Positions 49,788 through 62,529 of a DNA stretch of 64,000 nt are shown piece after piece; position 1 is the first letter of the stretch, and the number at the start of each line of letters is the position of its first letter. Source of the DNA: Piper betle (taxonomy: Eukaryota; Streptophyta; Magnoliopsida; Piperales; Piperaceae); the NCBI GenBank assembly GCA_033002965.1, contig JAURVB010014610.1:372001-436000 (forward strand), written 5' to 3'. Below the pieces are notes generated by a model. That model made no database searches. It was not told the origin of the DNA and saw only the letters and a list, made by a program, of their open reading frames with translations. The translations under genes and the position numbers were made by a program.

Positions 49788-51141
49788 GATGTAACTCATC
49801 TTCTTACTCTGTTGATCTTAGTTTGATGTATTGATCTTTGCTCTCTTTTTTATTTTTGGTTATTGACATTAATCATTGAATGATTATTATGGCTCTTGGA
49901 AACGAATTTTTTCTTGGCTTAAGAAGATTGATATATAGTTCATCATTTATGCTATCAAGCTCTTCTTGGGTTAAAAAATGGATCAAAATAGATAGGATAC
50001 GTAGACACTGCATAATCTAATGGATTTCATGAAACACAAATCGCTTATGCTTCATTTAAAAGTCCACTTATGGTTTTTATTTCAGAGAACTAACTTTTTA
50101 TCATTAGTAGAAGATATGTTGTGGACAAATTGACTGCAACCTAAAAGTCTACTGTATGTATCTTTCCTATCAGAGAACTAACAGTTTATTCCTTGATTAG
50201 AATCAAAGAGGTTTTTTACTTAGGATTCTTTTACCATGTACAGCATTTTCTGATATTCACAAAGGTCCAGGTCTTACTTCCTGCTGTATTGTGCAATGCA
50301 CCATCGTCTAAACTACCAGCCATGGAGCTCTTAGTTTTCACCTCAGAAGTGAGGAACCCAAATTCAGATTCATTTCATGAATGAAACAGGTTGATGCCAG
50401 AGCAAAATCAGAATAACAAAACCCAGATTTTGTTCTTCTTGGAAAAACATTATATTTGACAAGGTCGAACGAAGATGAGATGCAACATTGATGCAGATAT
50501 CCATGAAATCATAGCAACAAAAGCATGGTAAAACCAGCTATAGTACCACTCAACAAATAACAAAGCAAAACTAGCTAGTAACAAGTAAATAACTTGTAAA
50601 TTGTGTTATTTCACAGGGCTACAACATCAAAACTCAAGTGGTTTCCCCTTCTATAGTAAAACACATGACTAGAGATTATCTAAGTGTAGATAATTTGTAT
50701 GTGTTTATCAAAGTCCAAGTTGTCCTGAAAGATCAATTTCAGATCTTTGAAGAAGCTAAAGAGTCTACCTTCTTAAACATTCAGTTTTCAAATACTAAAA
50801 AGGACTATCCTTTTCACCTAGTCTCCTTATGAAGACATAAACACTTCACATTCATCCAAGTCAAGAGTTTCTCAACTTCTCTCTCACATCACTATATATA
50901 AACTCTTTTCTCCCCTTCGACACAGGTAAAATTACACATAGATGTTCATTGCAGTGAAGAGCATCTAGATGAATTAAAATGCTAAAATATTACTTTGATT
51001 TGCTTAGTAGTTGGAAACAATAATAAGAAAATGCATAAACGTACCCCACATAAGTATACCAATAAATAGGGAGCTGTGATTTCCCTTGGACAAATATCAT
51101 AATCAAATTCCACCAATTCAAAATAAATTATTATCTCCATC
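49788..51141. other. Intergenic, no gene recognised
   Basis: The first part is the probable 3' untranslated stretch of the bHLH gene; the remainder before the thioesterase stop has only short frames. Confidence 0.4.
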
Positions 51142-54100
51142 TTATGAGGATTCCTCCAGACCCAAAACAGAAGTGAACCATTTGCAGATATCATCCATCT
51201 CTTCAGGGATAGTGTAATGACCTAGGCTGCATACATATAGAAGTGGAATCTTTAGTAGGGTATGTTCACGAAGTTAAGTTTATAATTATAAGGGAACTAC
51301 TTGCCAGGTACCTTTTGTAGGTTTTGAATTCAAGAGTTTGAAATCCACTAGAAGTTAGAGCCTCCGCAGATTTTTCCCCATGTTTATAAACAACAACGTC
51401 ATCTCCTGTAGAAGCAAATGAATAATTATACTACCTTGATCTAATTAGAAAATATACTTCAACACAATAGAATAATATTGATCTAAGTTACCTTCAATAG
51501 TGATGCATGGGAAACATAACAATAATTACCAAGAATAACAGAACCACTTTTAAACGTATATCTTCCTAACAAAATTTCAATTGATTAACTATTCTATACA
51601 CCCTTCTAGATTAGAACTTAGCATAAAGGAATACCTTTTCCATGACAAAGCAAAAGGGGAAGAGAAGCAGCATTATTTGCTGCTTCAGGTGACTTTTCAA
51701 TCTTTGTTTTCAAGCTCCTGAAACAATAGGAGAATAGTTAAAATAAAATTTAATAAGGGCAAGGAAACTCAACATGAAGTAAGAGAACTAGCAGTGATTT
51801 ATATAAGAGATCACACACCGTGCGCATGGAAGCCATCCACTCAGACCTACAGCAGCACTAAGTTTAACCGGATATGAGGTATCATTGCCATATTTACCAT
51901 GAACAGAACAAGTAGCAGAGTATAGAGCAGTTGCAGCACCCATGCTAAAGCCACCAACCCCTAGTTTGACTACAATAAAAGAAAAGATGATGTTGAATAT
52001 CCCATAAAAGTTACTGTAAGAATCAAAAGCCCTTTGCTATAATAGTAATAGGCATAAACATTAATTTTTTTACATGAAGAGAGTCATGGACATAATTAAG
52101 TACATGTTTAGTTGTCAGTGGACTTACATATAGTTGAATATTTGACCAATGTAAAACAATTAGAGTAATCTAAATAAAAGTTACTTCAACGCTACAAGCT
52201 CAGTGGCTACAAGAGTTGCAGCGTACTTCTCAAAAAGCTAACTTAGACATAAAAAATTAAGTTAATATTTTTATCAATGTCAATTCATAGCCAAAACACA
52301 GCTACCATAGATCACAAGTTAATTTCCTACCAATCTCAACCAATACTAAGAAACACAAGGTTTTATAAATAATAAATCGCAATCAGGTACTCCTCAGCCA
52401 AGTCACGCAATAAAAATATATGGCATCGACAATTTTTGCAATTTACAGGTAAACAATTATAACACATTTACAAAAAACCACAACACCATTAGAAAGAAAT
52501 GATGATCCTGTAGTATTGTAGTTTGTTGAAAATTAATACCAAAATAAATTAAAATGGTGTATAACAAGGATACAGAACCATTAAGCTTCTCAAAAGGATC
52601 TTACTATCTGCAGGTTCCGTAGATAACAAGTTTGCAACATGCGCTGCTGAAGCATCTAGCCCTACAACATCATCAGGACCGCTCTCCGAAAGGTCTGCCA
52701 CATCAAACCCTGAATCATAGAACATCTGGAACCTATTGAGTCAAAGGCTTAAAACCAGTAAAAACAAGGAAAGGTGCGCAAGAAATCCGATGAAAATTCA
52801 TACACGCAGTTGAAGGAAATCCACCAAATAATGCTATTGGGCGGGTTGGAGCTGTTGGACAGATCCATTTAATCTGTATATAGTGGGTACAAATGACCCA
52901 AAAATATAAAAATTGTCAGAGGATTGAAACTAACAGATCCTATACAAATTAAGATGGAAAAACTTTCATGTTAAATGCCTTCTAAACGACACAATACAAC
53001 TTACATTGGGCAGCGGAAGGGTTTCCAAGAGCTGGGACCAGCTGCAACAAGCAGCAACAGAAATCAGTTGAAGTTAATTTCACTAGTCATTTGATTAGCA
53101 ACCAATTCATGGTAGCAGATACCCCTTGAAATAAAGCTACATTACATTCACAAATAATGTCTCTAAGGCATGTGCAAAGTGCAGCGCTATAGATATGAAA
53201 TATGGGCTGAGGTTTAAAATATTATATTACAGAGTGCCTAGGGGGTATCTGTCTGCGATGGACAGTTTTGAAATAATTGCCACCAGTTTACAGAATTAAT
53301 ATCATGATGCTGAACAACTTTTCAGATATCTAAATTCATGAACACCAACAGAACATCATCGACTAAATATTTGTTGAAGATTAAAGTCACACAAGTTGAA
53401 GATCTAATTAAGTTAAGTTCAATGCAAAATCATGACCATGCAATAGGTAGTGTGCGTTTCATAATTTTTCATGTAATAACTAATAACCCGTCAGGAAGCC
53501 AAAAACTACCCGGAAGGAGTCCTGAAAATACAGATTTAGTTCAGCAGGAAAAATTGCTATCCTTATTCCAAAAAAATCTGACTGGAAGAGCCATATGTAC
53601 CTCGCACCATTATCACCAAGCCCATGAAGCCAAACAACAGTTGCTTGGTGTTTCCCCTTTGGCTTGACGACATGAGTTCTTCCAAACTGATAACTTGCTC
53701 CTATGTTCACAGAGGCTAAAATAAGTAAGGAATTGGCCAAATCAAACTTATTCAGAGTAATTAGACGACAGTCATACATCAATGTTAAAAAATAAAACGC
53801 ACAGAACCTGTGGGATGCACTTTATTTCCAACAGTAAATTATACAATCTTATGAATTTTGTTTGCAGTTTCTCCCAGATATAGCTAAAAAAGCTAAACTT
53901 GATAAGGTTCCACGAAGTTTCACCTCAACTTTCATACCACAAGTTCAACAGAATTGGAAATGAATCAATTCTAAGTATAGATCTAACAATCTGCACAAGC
54001 TAAATGCTGAAGTTCCATCAAATCTTCTACACAACCAAAATCCAAACAAGAAATGGAAGCATTCCAGACCAGAGCCAAAAGAGCTACTCCCATGACTCGT

Positions 54101-55209
54101 CCTCATAACAGTGGTGCCGCAAACACCACAAATCTTGCACATAAAATAAAATAGCACGTACATACAATCAGAGCTAAACAAGTTTAAGTTTCACAAAGCT
54201 TCATTTCATCTTCCTCACCCCAAGTTGAACAAAATACGAAATGTATCAATATTACGGTCAAATCTAACAACTGACAGAAATAAACTAAAGAATAAAGTTT
54301 CCTCAAATCTTGTGAACAACCAACATCCAGATAATAGATGGAAACATTTCACACGAAAGCAAAATAGCAGCTCTCATGGCCCATCCTTACAACAGTGGTA
54401 CAATCAAATAGCTTGTACAAACAATCAGAGCTAAACAAGTTTAGGTTTTTCAGAAATCTTCATTTCATCTTCCCCACTCCAAAGTTGAACAAAACGAGAA
54501 ATGTATCAATACTACATACAAATTTAACAATGGGCACAAATAAGTCAAATACTTTACAGTTCTCTCAAATCTTATAAACAACCGAAATCCGGATAAGAAA
54601 TGGAAACATTCCAGACAAGAGCGGAAAGAACTACTTCATGACTCATCATCACAGCAGCACTGCCACGAACACCACAAAGCTTGAACATATAATCAGAGCT
54701 AAACAAAGTTCAGATTTGACACAAAAATTCATTTCACTTTCCACACCACAAGTTGAACAAAATAAGAAATGTACCAATTCTACATACAAATCTAACAATC
54801 GGCACAAACAAGCTAAATAATACAAATTCGACAAATCTACTAAACAACCAAAAGCAACAGAAGAAACAAAAACATTCCAGACCAGGGCCAAAGGAGCTAG
54901 TCCCATGACTCATCCTCACAACAGCGGTGACATACAATCAATAGCTTGTACATACAATATAAATAGCTATGTGCATACAATCAAACAGCTGGTACAAACA
55001 ATGAGAGCTAAACAAGCTTAGGCATTTCACAAAGCTTCTTCCAGACCACAAGTTCAATAAATGTACGAACACAACACTTCTACATACAAATCCAACAATA
55101 GTCAATTCCTACAAATCTTTATAAACAACTAAAATCAAGACAAAAAGAATTGCAAAAAAAAAAAAAAAGTTGACAGACCAGAGCCAAACGAGCTACTCCC
55201 ATGACTCAT
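51142..55209 (-). CDS. Acyl-protein thioesterase, intact 9-exon gene
   Basis: A serine hydrolase of the acyl-protein thioesterase (APT1/LYPLA) family, expected to remove palmitoyl groups from cytosolic and membrane-attached proteins. Exons on the minus strand: 55209-55179, 53715-53601, 53041-53005, 52873-52806, 52732-52605, 51969-51819, 51717-51635, 51405-51312, 51226-51142. These sum to 792 bases in consistent phase, 263 residues. Catalytic Ser135 is in GVGGFSMGAA, Asp206 in HGKGDDVVV and His239 in LGHYTIPEEM. The substrate loop motif WLHGLGDNG is at 39-47. Exon 5 could use either of two acceptors; only 52732 keeps the frame. The first exon (MSHGSSSFGS) is the 5'-most of five tandem copies, so an alternative start at 54913 is possible. 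Confidence 0.92.
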
Positions 55210-55230
55210 TTTCACAAACCCGGCTCTTGC
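53870..55230. repeat. Five tandem copies of the thioesterase first-exon region
   Basis: Units of about 260-300 bases start near 53870, 54190, 54448, 54711 and 55022. Each contains 'accacaagttgaacaaaat'-type wording, 'acatacaaatctaacaat' and 'aacattccagacca', then a copy of the first coding exon and 'caatcagagctaaacaag'. The exon copies, in minus-strand order, begin at 55209, 54913, about 54640, about 54382 and about 54096. Copies at 55209 and 54913 keep an ATG, 31 coding bases and a GT donor. The others have lost the ATG, the phase or the donor. Confidence 0.88.
54883..54913 (-). other. Possible alternative first coding exon of the thioesterase gene
   Basis: This second copy reads MSHGTSSFGP followed by a GT donor, in the same phase as the outer copy, and could splice to 53715. 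Whether it is used is not visible in the sequence. Confidence 0.5.
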
Positions 55231-55239
55231 AATCACCGG

Positions 55240-56370
55240 CGGCAGCTCCTGCAACGACAGGCAATATCACCACGTTGAGATTCCCAATTTATAACAACCA
55301 AAATAGCTAGCAAAAGCAAACCAAATTAATCAAACTGGCCATTGATGCACATCAAAAAGCAAATCCACTTTCCATCCAATCACCCATAACATGATACACG
55401 ATCAAATGCCATGTCGGCCATCAAACCAACACCGAATCGGAAAAAAGTTACATCAAAAGAAACGATTTTTTTTTTGTGCCTTTTTCAAAGCGGCGAATGA
55501 TGAAACTTGCAGGATGGATTGGCAAGAAACCATCCCTCTTTTTTTAAGGTGGAGATGGAAAAGCTTGATTCTTTTTATCCTTTTTCCTACGAATCAAAAT
55601 CACCAACCAACCTGGGATTGTGGAGGGATTTGCTGCACAAAAGCTTTGGGCCCTTCGCGAAGTGTCTGTTAAATTTCAGGCCAAGTTTTTTCACCCATAA
55701 ACTTGAAACATTGTGAGGGTATCTGTGCTTTGGTGGGTGTGGTTTTCAGGCTTTGACACTAATTAAATATAATACAGCTATTAAATTCTAATGTTATTAC
55801 TTATTAACAATCAAACACGATGATGAACATCTGGCTGCAATTTCTTTTTTGTTTTCTTACTGATGTGGATTGCATTAGGAATGACATTTGATGGAAATAA
55901 ATTCTGTTTGAACAGAGTTTAAGAGTAATAATATACATATGTTTGCTCTAATAATCACATTCTAGCTAAGATAACCTTGCAAACGATAATCCGGGAAATA
56001 AATTACATTTTCTTTTTCCAAAATCATTAGCATGAATTCTACCATCTTTGCATGGTGCAATATTGAAAAATTAATATGATGTTGGATCGCACAAAATAAA
56101 GGGCGGACCCCACCCAATGGTTCATACGATGACGACTCATTATCATGATGCAGAAAAGGCCAATCGAAGGACGCCAAATTTTGAGTGATATGGATTCGCC
56201 AGCTTCTTCAAGTTGGACGGTAGCCAAGCCAACCAAACAATGCTGCGCTGCAGCGTGCCGGCAAGTAAGGACGCCAGGCCAAACACTCGAAAGTTGTTTC
56301 ACTACACAGTGTTGGGCATTCTGTAAATTAAGCTTTTTAATTCGCCAAACGCAAGGCAGAACTAATCAAA
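55240..56370. other. Between thioesterase and COX5b genes
   Basis: This holds the likely promoter and leader of the thioesterase gene and the 3' end region of COX5b. No gene recognised; open frames at 55391-55716 and 56145-56420 are short and unlike any family. Confidence 0.4.
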
Positions 56371-59300
56371 TCAGTGATCAACTACAGCATGACCCTCGGG
56401 AGGTCCACCTTCCCCAATGACTTCCAACTGCACAACAGCAAGCATTCAATAATGAACAGAAAAAAGAAATCATGCATATGACGGGTTAAAAGCTGGATCA
56501 ACAATAATGAACAGGAAAACATGTGCTTTGAACAGCAGAGAAGAAAAAATCCCCTCCACAAATTTCATGGGATTTCGATGAAGAATTTCAAATGATCTAT
56601 AGCAGCCCCACTCAGTAGACCTTTCTCCTGAGAGTATTGCTTTTATTATACAAAGGTAGAATAAAAAATATGCATAAGCCACAAAGTACTGGGAACATAC
56701 AGGACTCGTGTGGCTTGCCCTTTTCCAGCCAAAACCAAACAACATCGTGTTCATCCTCTGCAAGTGTATAGACAGGAACCCAGCTAGAAGCCCAATAGGA
56801 AAATTCGAACATGTCACTAGTGATTAAAAAAATATGATAACCAAACCGGCTTCTCCATCAGGGCAGCCCACATTCTTTTGTCGTAGTATGACTGAACCAC
56901 AGCTGGTGCTTCCTGCAAGACGCAAGAAAAATGACATGTTATTTCTTGCAGAAACTTACTGCCACTGGCTGGTAGCCATCTGGTAAATTTCGATAATGAA
57001 AGGGAAGGAAAAAAATTAAATGAAAAACAGATTAGTATTTAGAAGAAACACAATAATATAACATTGTGTGATTTATTAATGTCATCATGAACTATTCAAA
57101 GAGCATGCCTTGGCTAAAAGCTCAAGTGCATATTATCAAGAGTAAATTGCGTGACACGCTATTAGCACAAGAAGTTCTGGATTGTATCTTATTAATAAGG
57201 GCATGTATCCAAGTGTTCGTAGCAGCTAACAACATTTACTGGAGCTTGTATGAGCAGTAGATCATTATTATTTCTGTCAACTCAATATATTTTTTGCACA
57301 CGGATAATATAGACATGTAGGGCTTCATAAAAGATATGCCAATGATTCAGGATAGTTCCACTAAAATGGATGAGCCAAAAAAACTATACCAACTCCTACA
57401 TTTTAGAAAATAGATTTCACGATGGCCTCATAGATTGTTTCATCAAATGATGCACCATAAGAATTAAGATAGCCAAGATGAATACACGAAATAAAGGACG
57501 TGACAGTGTAACGAATAGCCTTTTAGAGCATTCCATCAAATGATGCACAATGAGGGTAAAAAGTGAATAACCAAAATGAATACATGAAATATAGGACATG
57601 GCCGTGTAACTAGCATCTTATCAACCATAAATGAATAATACTCTGTCAAGACAAAGAAAGGCAGATATTGACACAGAATACTAAAATCCTCGAGCACTAA
57701 TTTTCTCAAACCAAAATGACAATTCTGTACGATAACGTACATTTGTAAAAACCAGCTACACCATCCATGCAAACACACTTTTAACAAGTAACCTAAACAC
57801 TATCACCAAAGACATCAGACTGACTGCAATGAATTGATCATGTCAATTTACTACAAAAAATAATGTTAATCTGTCTGGACACTTAAAGTAGAACGTGACA
57901 CTTTATGATGAACAAATTTATGACAAAATAATATTAATGCATGCTGCAGCCTTATTCTACTCATGTGCTAGAAGAAGAATCAATGGTCATCCATAAAATT
58001 GGAAAATACTACATAATTACCAACATAAAGCAGGTCCTTAATATATATTTATATGAAATATATGGGTAGGCGGAGTTCAATCATCGATAGTCAAAATGTT
58101 GCCTATCAATATAATGGAGCAGAATCAAGAAAATATTAAACAGTCCATCAGTAGTATACTCCCAGTTGGATTGCGCTTTTTTAATTAACCCATCATTAAC
58201 TAACAAATATCTTTTCATCAAATCTTCTACTAGTAAACTTTAGATCCTCTTATATATGAGAGGATATGAGAATCAAAATCTTTCCAACTATCCAATGAAT
58301 TCATCTTTGCAGATGTCATTTAAGTCAAAGTAAATCTTGACAAAGAGATATCCAGGATATTGGGCACCACTAAAACACAAGAGAGAATTTTCTGAGACAT
58401 GACATGCATTTACTTGATTGAAAATAATAAAAGATAAAAAAAGAGAGTAAAGAAACAAATGATTCTAGTAAGCAAATAAATAACTGTATGTGAAATAATT
58501 AAATAACCAATGACACTTACACATTCTAAAACCGTGTTAATTACAGCACGTACTATCTTCTATAACATTTGGCTTCAAGACATTCTTCATTAATCAAACA
58601 GCCACACAACTCAATCGTTATGAAGTATTCAAGGTAAGTTTCTTATGATCTCGGTAGTCAATCGTTACGCTCTTTTCAATGACAGCAAGAAATTAACCGG
58701 TTCGTCATTCCAATCTTTTCCAGTTAAGCTAGTGCGTCCCTGGTTGTTTGTAATACCAAAATCAACAAACACATAACACTCAATCAAATCCATTATCCAT
58801 ACTAAAAGCAAAAAAGGCGCAACGAAATGAAAAACAGTTAGCATAAGAGACCACAAACAGGTCAATCAACTTCATCAAAAAAACTTAGACAGATTCCACA
58901 GCCATTTCGAATTTTTAATAACAGCAACATAAAATTCTAATCCTCACCTTCGTACCGAAAGGTCCCACCGGCGCATCCATGTCAAATCGCTTCTTCCCCT
59001 CCAATCATAGCAACAACAGCAACTACTACTCGAGATATCCAACAAACAACAATCGAAACATCGAAAAAACAAAAAAGAAGAAGAAAACATCACATAAAGA
59101 CTCCACACACCTCGAGCTCGGCCTCGAGCTCCTCCCGCTCGTGCCCGGTGGCGATCGGCATGACCTCCTCCACCGTCTTCTTCCTCACCGCCGACCCCGC
59201 ATCTGCGCCCCTCCACAACATTCATCAAAAACAACACATACGACCCAAACCCGAATCAGAAGCCGACCGAAGCAACTCACCGGCGCCGGAGAAGAGGGGG

Positions 59301-59404
59301 ACCGAGCTGCCGAAAGGGGACGAGGCCGGCGACGGCGAGTGGAGCGACGCGAGGGACCGGGGGAAGGGACGCCAGGTCAGGCGCCGCCGGAGATTGGCGG
59401 CCAT
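56371..59404 (-). CDS. COX5B: Cytochrome c oxidase subunit 5b, with a shifted segment
   Basis: The zinc-binding nuclear subunit 5b of mitochondrial complex IV. Exons on the minus strand: 59404-59281, 59202-59111, 58998-58948, 56912-56847, 56757-56683, 56427-56371. Exon 1 encodes an Arg/Ser-rich, acid-poor leader typical of a mitochondrial presequence (MAANLRRRLTWRPFPRSLAS). Exon 2 has EEVMPIATGHEREELEAEL, exon 3 DMDAPVGPFGTK, exon 4 EAPAVVQSYYDKR. The frame is open throughout (154 residues), but one base is missing near 56872 and two near 56702. Between them about 35 residues are read in the wrong register; the family frame there spells VGCPDGEA and EDEHDVVWFWLEKGKPHE. The ending PVCSQYF and LEVIGEGGPPEGH is back in register. 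As assembled it would lack zinc-ligand cysteines. Confidence 0.88.
57417..57625. repeat. Two-copy tandem duplication in COX5b intron 3
   Basis: About 57417-57510 and 57530-57622 share 'tcatcaaatgatgcac', 'aagatgaatacacgaaat' versus 'aaaatgaatacatgaaat', and 'gacagtgtaac' versus 'gccgtgtaac'. The unit is about 110 bases. Confidence 0.7.
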
Positions 59405-59519
59405 GACCGGAGAGCTTGAATCCGCCGCAACATCGCTCTCGCTAACTTCGTCGCCGTCGGCTCGGAAGACCGCCGCCGGCGAGCTGTTAAATGTGGCGAC
59501 GAAGGGGGAAATGGCGGGT

Positions 59520-59900
59520 AGGAATGTGCATTCGGTCGGTCGGTTCGGAACCGAACCGACCGAACCGAATTTCCAAACCCCTTCGACGGCCTAATTTTGA
59601 AACCGAACCGAATCTAATCTTCCTCAAAAATCGAGTCGAACCGAATCTAAATATTTTAATTCAGTTCGGTTTAATTTATTAAAAATCGAAATTATTAAAC
59701 TTACATTAAAATTAATTATGCTTTTTTATTATTATTCAAATTAAAACATGATTTAACTAACATAATCATATTCAAAAATTATTATTATTATTATTATTAT
59801 TATATTTATTTATTTATATAAACCATGTGATCGAACTCAAGTCTCCTAATCGAGTCTATACCTCAAGAGATAACTATCACTTGAAAAGCAGTCTGCAAAT
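59520..59900. mobile_element. Repeat with GGTTCGGT palindromes next to COX5b
   Basis: At 59536-59562 the sequence CGGTCGGTTCGG is followed by AA and its exact complement. Further gaaccgaaccga words extend to about 59660, as in hAT-type non-autonomous elements. The right end was not found. It begins about 115 bases upstream of the COX5b start codon, on the promoter side. Confidence 0.45.
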
Positions 59901-62520
59901 GTTTCAAAATCAAAAGAAGGAAATAAGAAGAAGGAGGGATAAGAGGGAGGCCGTTAAAATTTGAGGCTATCAAATACGGAACCAACAAAGGGGGTAAAAG
60001 AAATTTGGCTTCTATAAATACTTTGAAAGAAACCTGTGAAAATAGAGGCTCATTGAATTGAAGAAAAAAAAAGAAGAAAGAAGCAGAGTAGGAAAAGAAG
60101 AAGGAAGGGGAGGAGCCCCTCACCAAAGATCCATTTTCGGCGACCCCCTAACCCAACAAATCAGAGTTTAGAGTGCCCCAACACAACCAAGCCCAAAGCC
60201 ACCATCAGAGAAACCCACCGCCATTGGAAAAGCCAAGAAAGCCCCCTGTCGGAGCTATGGAAAGCCTACAAGCAACCATCTTCCAGACCTCTATCTGGCT
60301 AGCAAAGACCATCTCCAGCCACTCCACCGCCACAAATACACTCATCTCACTACCACCAACGAAATCCAACTGAGGCCCACTGTCAGAGAAGCCCATAGCC
60401 ACCAGGAAATCATCGACAACCCACCGGAGAAGAAAGGACCATAAATCAAAAACATGTTGTTAAGTTTGAAGCCTCTATCCAGCCAGCCCAAGATGCCACT
60501 AGACATGCCATCACTTCCATTAGACTCTCCTCAATATTGCAAACAAATTCAAGCTGAGATCCATTGTTGGAGAAGGCAGAAGTCACCGGAATCTTATTGT
60601 GAAGCACTTGACCGGAGCAAGAAATGAGGGAAAGAGGCTGACTTTAGGGCTAACCGTGCGGTCAACCAGCACTATTACAGACCAAGTCTGGATGCCAAGA
60701 CTGTAGCCTACACATCCATCTATTGACCCATGCCTTTCCATCTTGTCGGAGAAGACCATCATAGTTAGAAAAGCTTCGAGAAGTGTCTCGTCAAAATAAC
60801 ATAGCAGCAGAAAAATAGCAACAAGTGACCCGCTTTGGGCCCTCCATCCGGCCAGCCCAGGATGCCGTCGGCCACGTCACTGACTCAATCAGCAACCCCT
60901 CAGTACCAAGAACAAATCTTGACCAAAATCTGCCAGAGAGGAAGTTCGTCATCCCCAGGAAACCGCCCAAAGGACAGTCGCCGGAGCAACATGACAACCG
61001 CAAGCAGCCAACTTCTCTGAGTTCATCCAGTTGATCACAACCACCAGTGGACAAGAAGCCGCTATCAAAAGGTCTCCCTCATCTCCGAATACAAACCCAA
61101 ATCAAGCCCCTCCGAATTTGGCCGTCACTATTGCCAAAAAAGTCGGTAAAGTCACGTCGAGATCAGTTCTGTTGGAACTTTCCGGCACCACCACCGCTGG
61201 AATCAACTGTTAAACCACCTCTAATTGTCTCATTGATTTGATATATACCGATCTCGGCAGTCGCCACTCCCATCGTCGCCTAAAAAGCCACTTGGAGCCC
61301 CCAAAGTCGTCGTTGCACCACAAGTACACGAGTCTGTTGGGCCCATTTACCATTGATCGTGTCCACTTTCTGGTCGTGTTAGCAACCATGAAGAAAAGTC
61401 CAGCAATCTGATCAGACCCATGGCTAGATCCGAAACCATGACCGAGTCCGTATACCCGCCCGCGACCCAGACTTGAAGTAGCTCAGCGTTAGCCATCTGC
61501 AGCTCGGCACACCCAGAAATATCCTGAAGCCTGCACCTGGTCTGGTCCAGCATTTACCTGCCCTGAACCAACCCAAAACAGTCTGGTTCAACCTATTATC
61601 ATTTTGAAAATCATTTGAGGGCCTTCCAGGTGATGGCGGATCGTTAATCCTCTGTTCCCGGTTTGATCTGTTTTTGAGATCGGAAATGGTTATGCATTTG
61701 TTCTTTGGATGAATCAATTCTGGGTGATGGGGATGGGGTTTATTGTTGTGGATATGTGTTAATTGGTTGTGTGTTGGTGCTTAGAATAAGGAGATGATGG
61801 AGATGTTATCATGGTTGAAATCTCCCTCCTTGTTAGATGATGTCCTTTTGGATTTTGTGGCTATTTTGTTTGTGAATCTTGATTATTAGTTATAGGCGCT
61901 TGCTGTTTGTTTGTGCGTATGAATCAATCAAGGTGGATAGGATGGTGTTATCTTGTGGATCTGTGTTAATGGTTCGAATTGATGAACATGAGATATTTGA
62001 GATATGAACAATGCTGGTTTTCCTTTGGTATGTAGATGAGATCTCTCCCTTCTAATGCATTTAGCCTCCTTATATCTACTTTTCACATTATTCAATATGA
62101 ATTAAGAAAATGAAGTTGAGTGATTGAGCATTTAACAATCCTGGTTTTATGGATGTCATTAGAAAATAAGATATAGCGCGCGTTTATGTTATTGTTTGTA
62201 TTTATGCATGCTCTCAAGTAGTAAATTAGTTCACATTGTTTTTATTTGATTGGATTGTGTCATGTTCATGGACCTGCTATATTTTGCTAAAGTATGGTTG
62301 TTCAATATGGTTTGATATTGGGTGTTGTATGATCAAGTTCTTTCGTACATCATTCTTGTTTTATTGTTGTTGCAATCTCTTATCACTGGAATTTTAAAGG
62401 CTGCATGTTGAAGGGTAATGATCATTGGTCCTGCTGCTTTATGCGCCATGTTTTGTAATTCTAGGTAGACACTAGTTTTGTAATGGATACTGTGATAGAA
62501 TCCTGTAATATTCATATGAA
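59901..62520. other. Moderately GC-rich stretch, nothing recognised
   Basis: Parts at 60100-60650 and 60780-61570 have raised GC and repeat phrases such as 'ccggccagcccaggatgccg' versus 'cagccagcccaagatgccac', which suggests an internally duplicated retroelement piece. No domain was recognised on either strand. Confidence 0.4.
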
Positions 62521-62529
62521 TCCTTTTTG

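Noticed and set aside
49182..49799. Long minus-strand frame opposite the bHLH gene
   Set aside because: His/Arg/Leu-rich antisense shadow of the bHLH coding sequence.
53870..55230. Spaced repeats considered as a CRISPR-like array
   Set aside because: Units are long, contiguous and imperfect, in a spliced plant gene; this is a tandem duplication.
58944..59594. Open frames around the COX5b first exons in other registers
   Set aside because: They overlap the recognised COX5b exons and have no family resemblance.
59825..59885. A tRNA/SINE-like stretch with 'gagttcgatc' on the minus strand
   Set aside because: A box-B-like word only; the A box and stems are not convincing.
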